Positions 5,054 to 5,408 of a stretch of 5,408 nucleotides of DNA are shown here, in pieces (positions within the stretch are counted from its first letter, which is position 1; every line of letters begins with the position of its first letter). The DNA is taken from the NCBI GenBank assembly GCA_029237515.1, contig JARBAV010000317.1:1-5408 (forward strand), in the 5' to 3' direction. Below the pieces are notes generated by a model. The model saw nothing but the letters and a program-made list of their open reading frames with translations, ran no database searches and had not been told where the DNA came from. Source of the stretch: Nitrososphaerales archaeon. Lineage in GTDB: Archaea > Thermoproteota > Nitrososphaeria > Nitrososphaerales > Nitrososphaeraceae. The position numbers were made by a program, and so were the translations under genes.

Positions 5054-5408
5054 ATGGCTTATTTGGTTGTTAGGATGCGCGGCACTGTTAATGTTCCATA
5101 TTGGGCCGATACTACCTTAGAGAGTCTTAATCTTGCAAAGAAATTTAGAGCAACGATAGTGCCAGAGAGTACTGAGTATTCGGGTATGCTAAATAGAATA
5201 AGGCAGCTTGTTGCATGGTGTCGCGTAGACCATGAAACAGTGAAGGATCTTTTGGATAAGAAAGCGAGAAAGACTGCATCGCAGCCTTTGAAAGAATCCG
5301 ACTTGTCAAAGGAATATGGCAATCTGGACAAACTTGCGACTGATATAGCAAATGATGCAGTAGTGTTTTCCAAACTCAATGGTATAAAACCATGGTTTGC
5401 ATTGAATC
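5054..5408 (+). CDS. rpl30: Large-subunit ribosomal protein uL30 (L30), archaeal type (3' end outside window)
   Basis: uL30 is a large-subunit protein that contacts 23S rRNA near the 5S region. The 118 complete codons give M-A-Y-L-V-V-R-M-R-G-T-V-N-V-P at the N terminus, then a T-L-E-S-L-N-L segment and I-V-P-E-S-T-E-Y-S-G-M-L-N-R-I-R, and near the edge S-K-L-N-G-I-K-P-W-F-A-L-N, which in archaeal L30 leads into a glycine-rich end. Archaeal forms are about 155 residues, against about 60 in bacteria, so some 35-40 residues lie to the right. It follows uS5 by 19 bp. In archaeal spc clusters uL15 and secY usually come next. Confidence 0.95.
   Translation, partial: MAYLVVRMRGTVNVPYWADTTLESLNLAKKFRATIVPESTEYSGMLNRIRQLVAWCRVDHETVKDLLDKKARKTASQPLKESDLSKEYGNLDKLATDIANDAVVFSKLNGIKPWFALN

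Noticed and set aside
5059..5379. Minus-strand open frame of 106 codons opposite uL30
   Set aside because: It is a shadow of the conserved uL30 gene and has no recognisable domain.

Overview
The window looks like chromosomal DNA from an archaeon, most likely of the TACK group and plausibly a Nitrososphaerota (Thaumarchaeota)-like lineage. The basis is archaeal-type ribosomal proteins uL18, uS5 and uL30 (uS5 with a C-G-S-W-E-C-R-C cysteine cluster, uL30 with an N-terminal Y-L-V-V-R and a K-P-W-F-A-L motif), TATA-type promoters with short or absent leaders, and GGAGGTG-type ribosome binding sites. The phylum is an inference from remembered family sequences, not from a search.

Layout. Positions 1-1831 hold two minus-strand genes that overlap by 29 bp: larC (whole) and, downstream of it, larE (its 3' end lies beyond the left edge). 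A 114-bp divergent intergenic region (1832-1945) follows, with a clear TATA box for the plus-strand genes and a small inverted repeat. On the plus strand come an NAD-dependent malate dehydrogenase gene (mdh, 1946-2860) and, 33 bp later, larB (2894-3733). After a 73-bp gap with its own TATA box starts a ribosomal protein run, uL18 - uS5 - uL30, which continues off the right edge. There is no gene-free stretch over 300 bp, and no tRNA, rRNA, insertion sequence or CRISPR array was seen.

How the genes work together. LarB, LarE and LarC are the complete known biosynthetic set for the nickel-pincer nucleotide (NPN) cofactor. LarB carboxylates and hydrolyses nicotinic acid adenine dinucleotide, LarE converts the two carboxylates to thiocarboxylates, and LarC inserts nickel using CTP. 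The cofactor serves LarA-type 2-hydroxyacid racemases and epimerases. No larA is in the window, but a malate dehydrogenase with the malate-specific arginine sits between larC and larB. This raises the untested idea that the cofactor here serves 2-hydroxyacid (for example malate) stereochemistry. The ribosomal genes are the middle of an archaeal spc-type cluster and appear transcriptionally separate from the lar/mdh genes.

The most interesting points are the divergent lar - mdh - lar arrangement without a visible client enzyme, the lack of a histidine-rich stretch in LarC, the TTG starts of larC and larE, and the shared control region between them and mdh.
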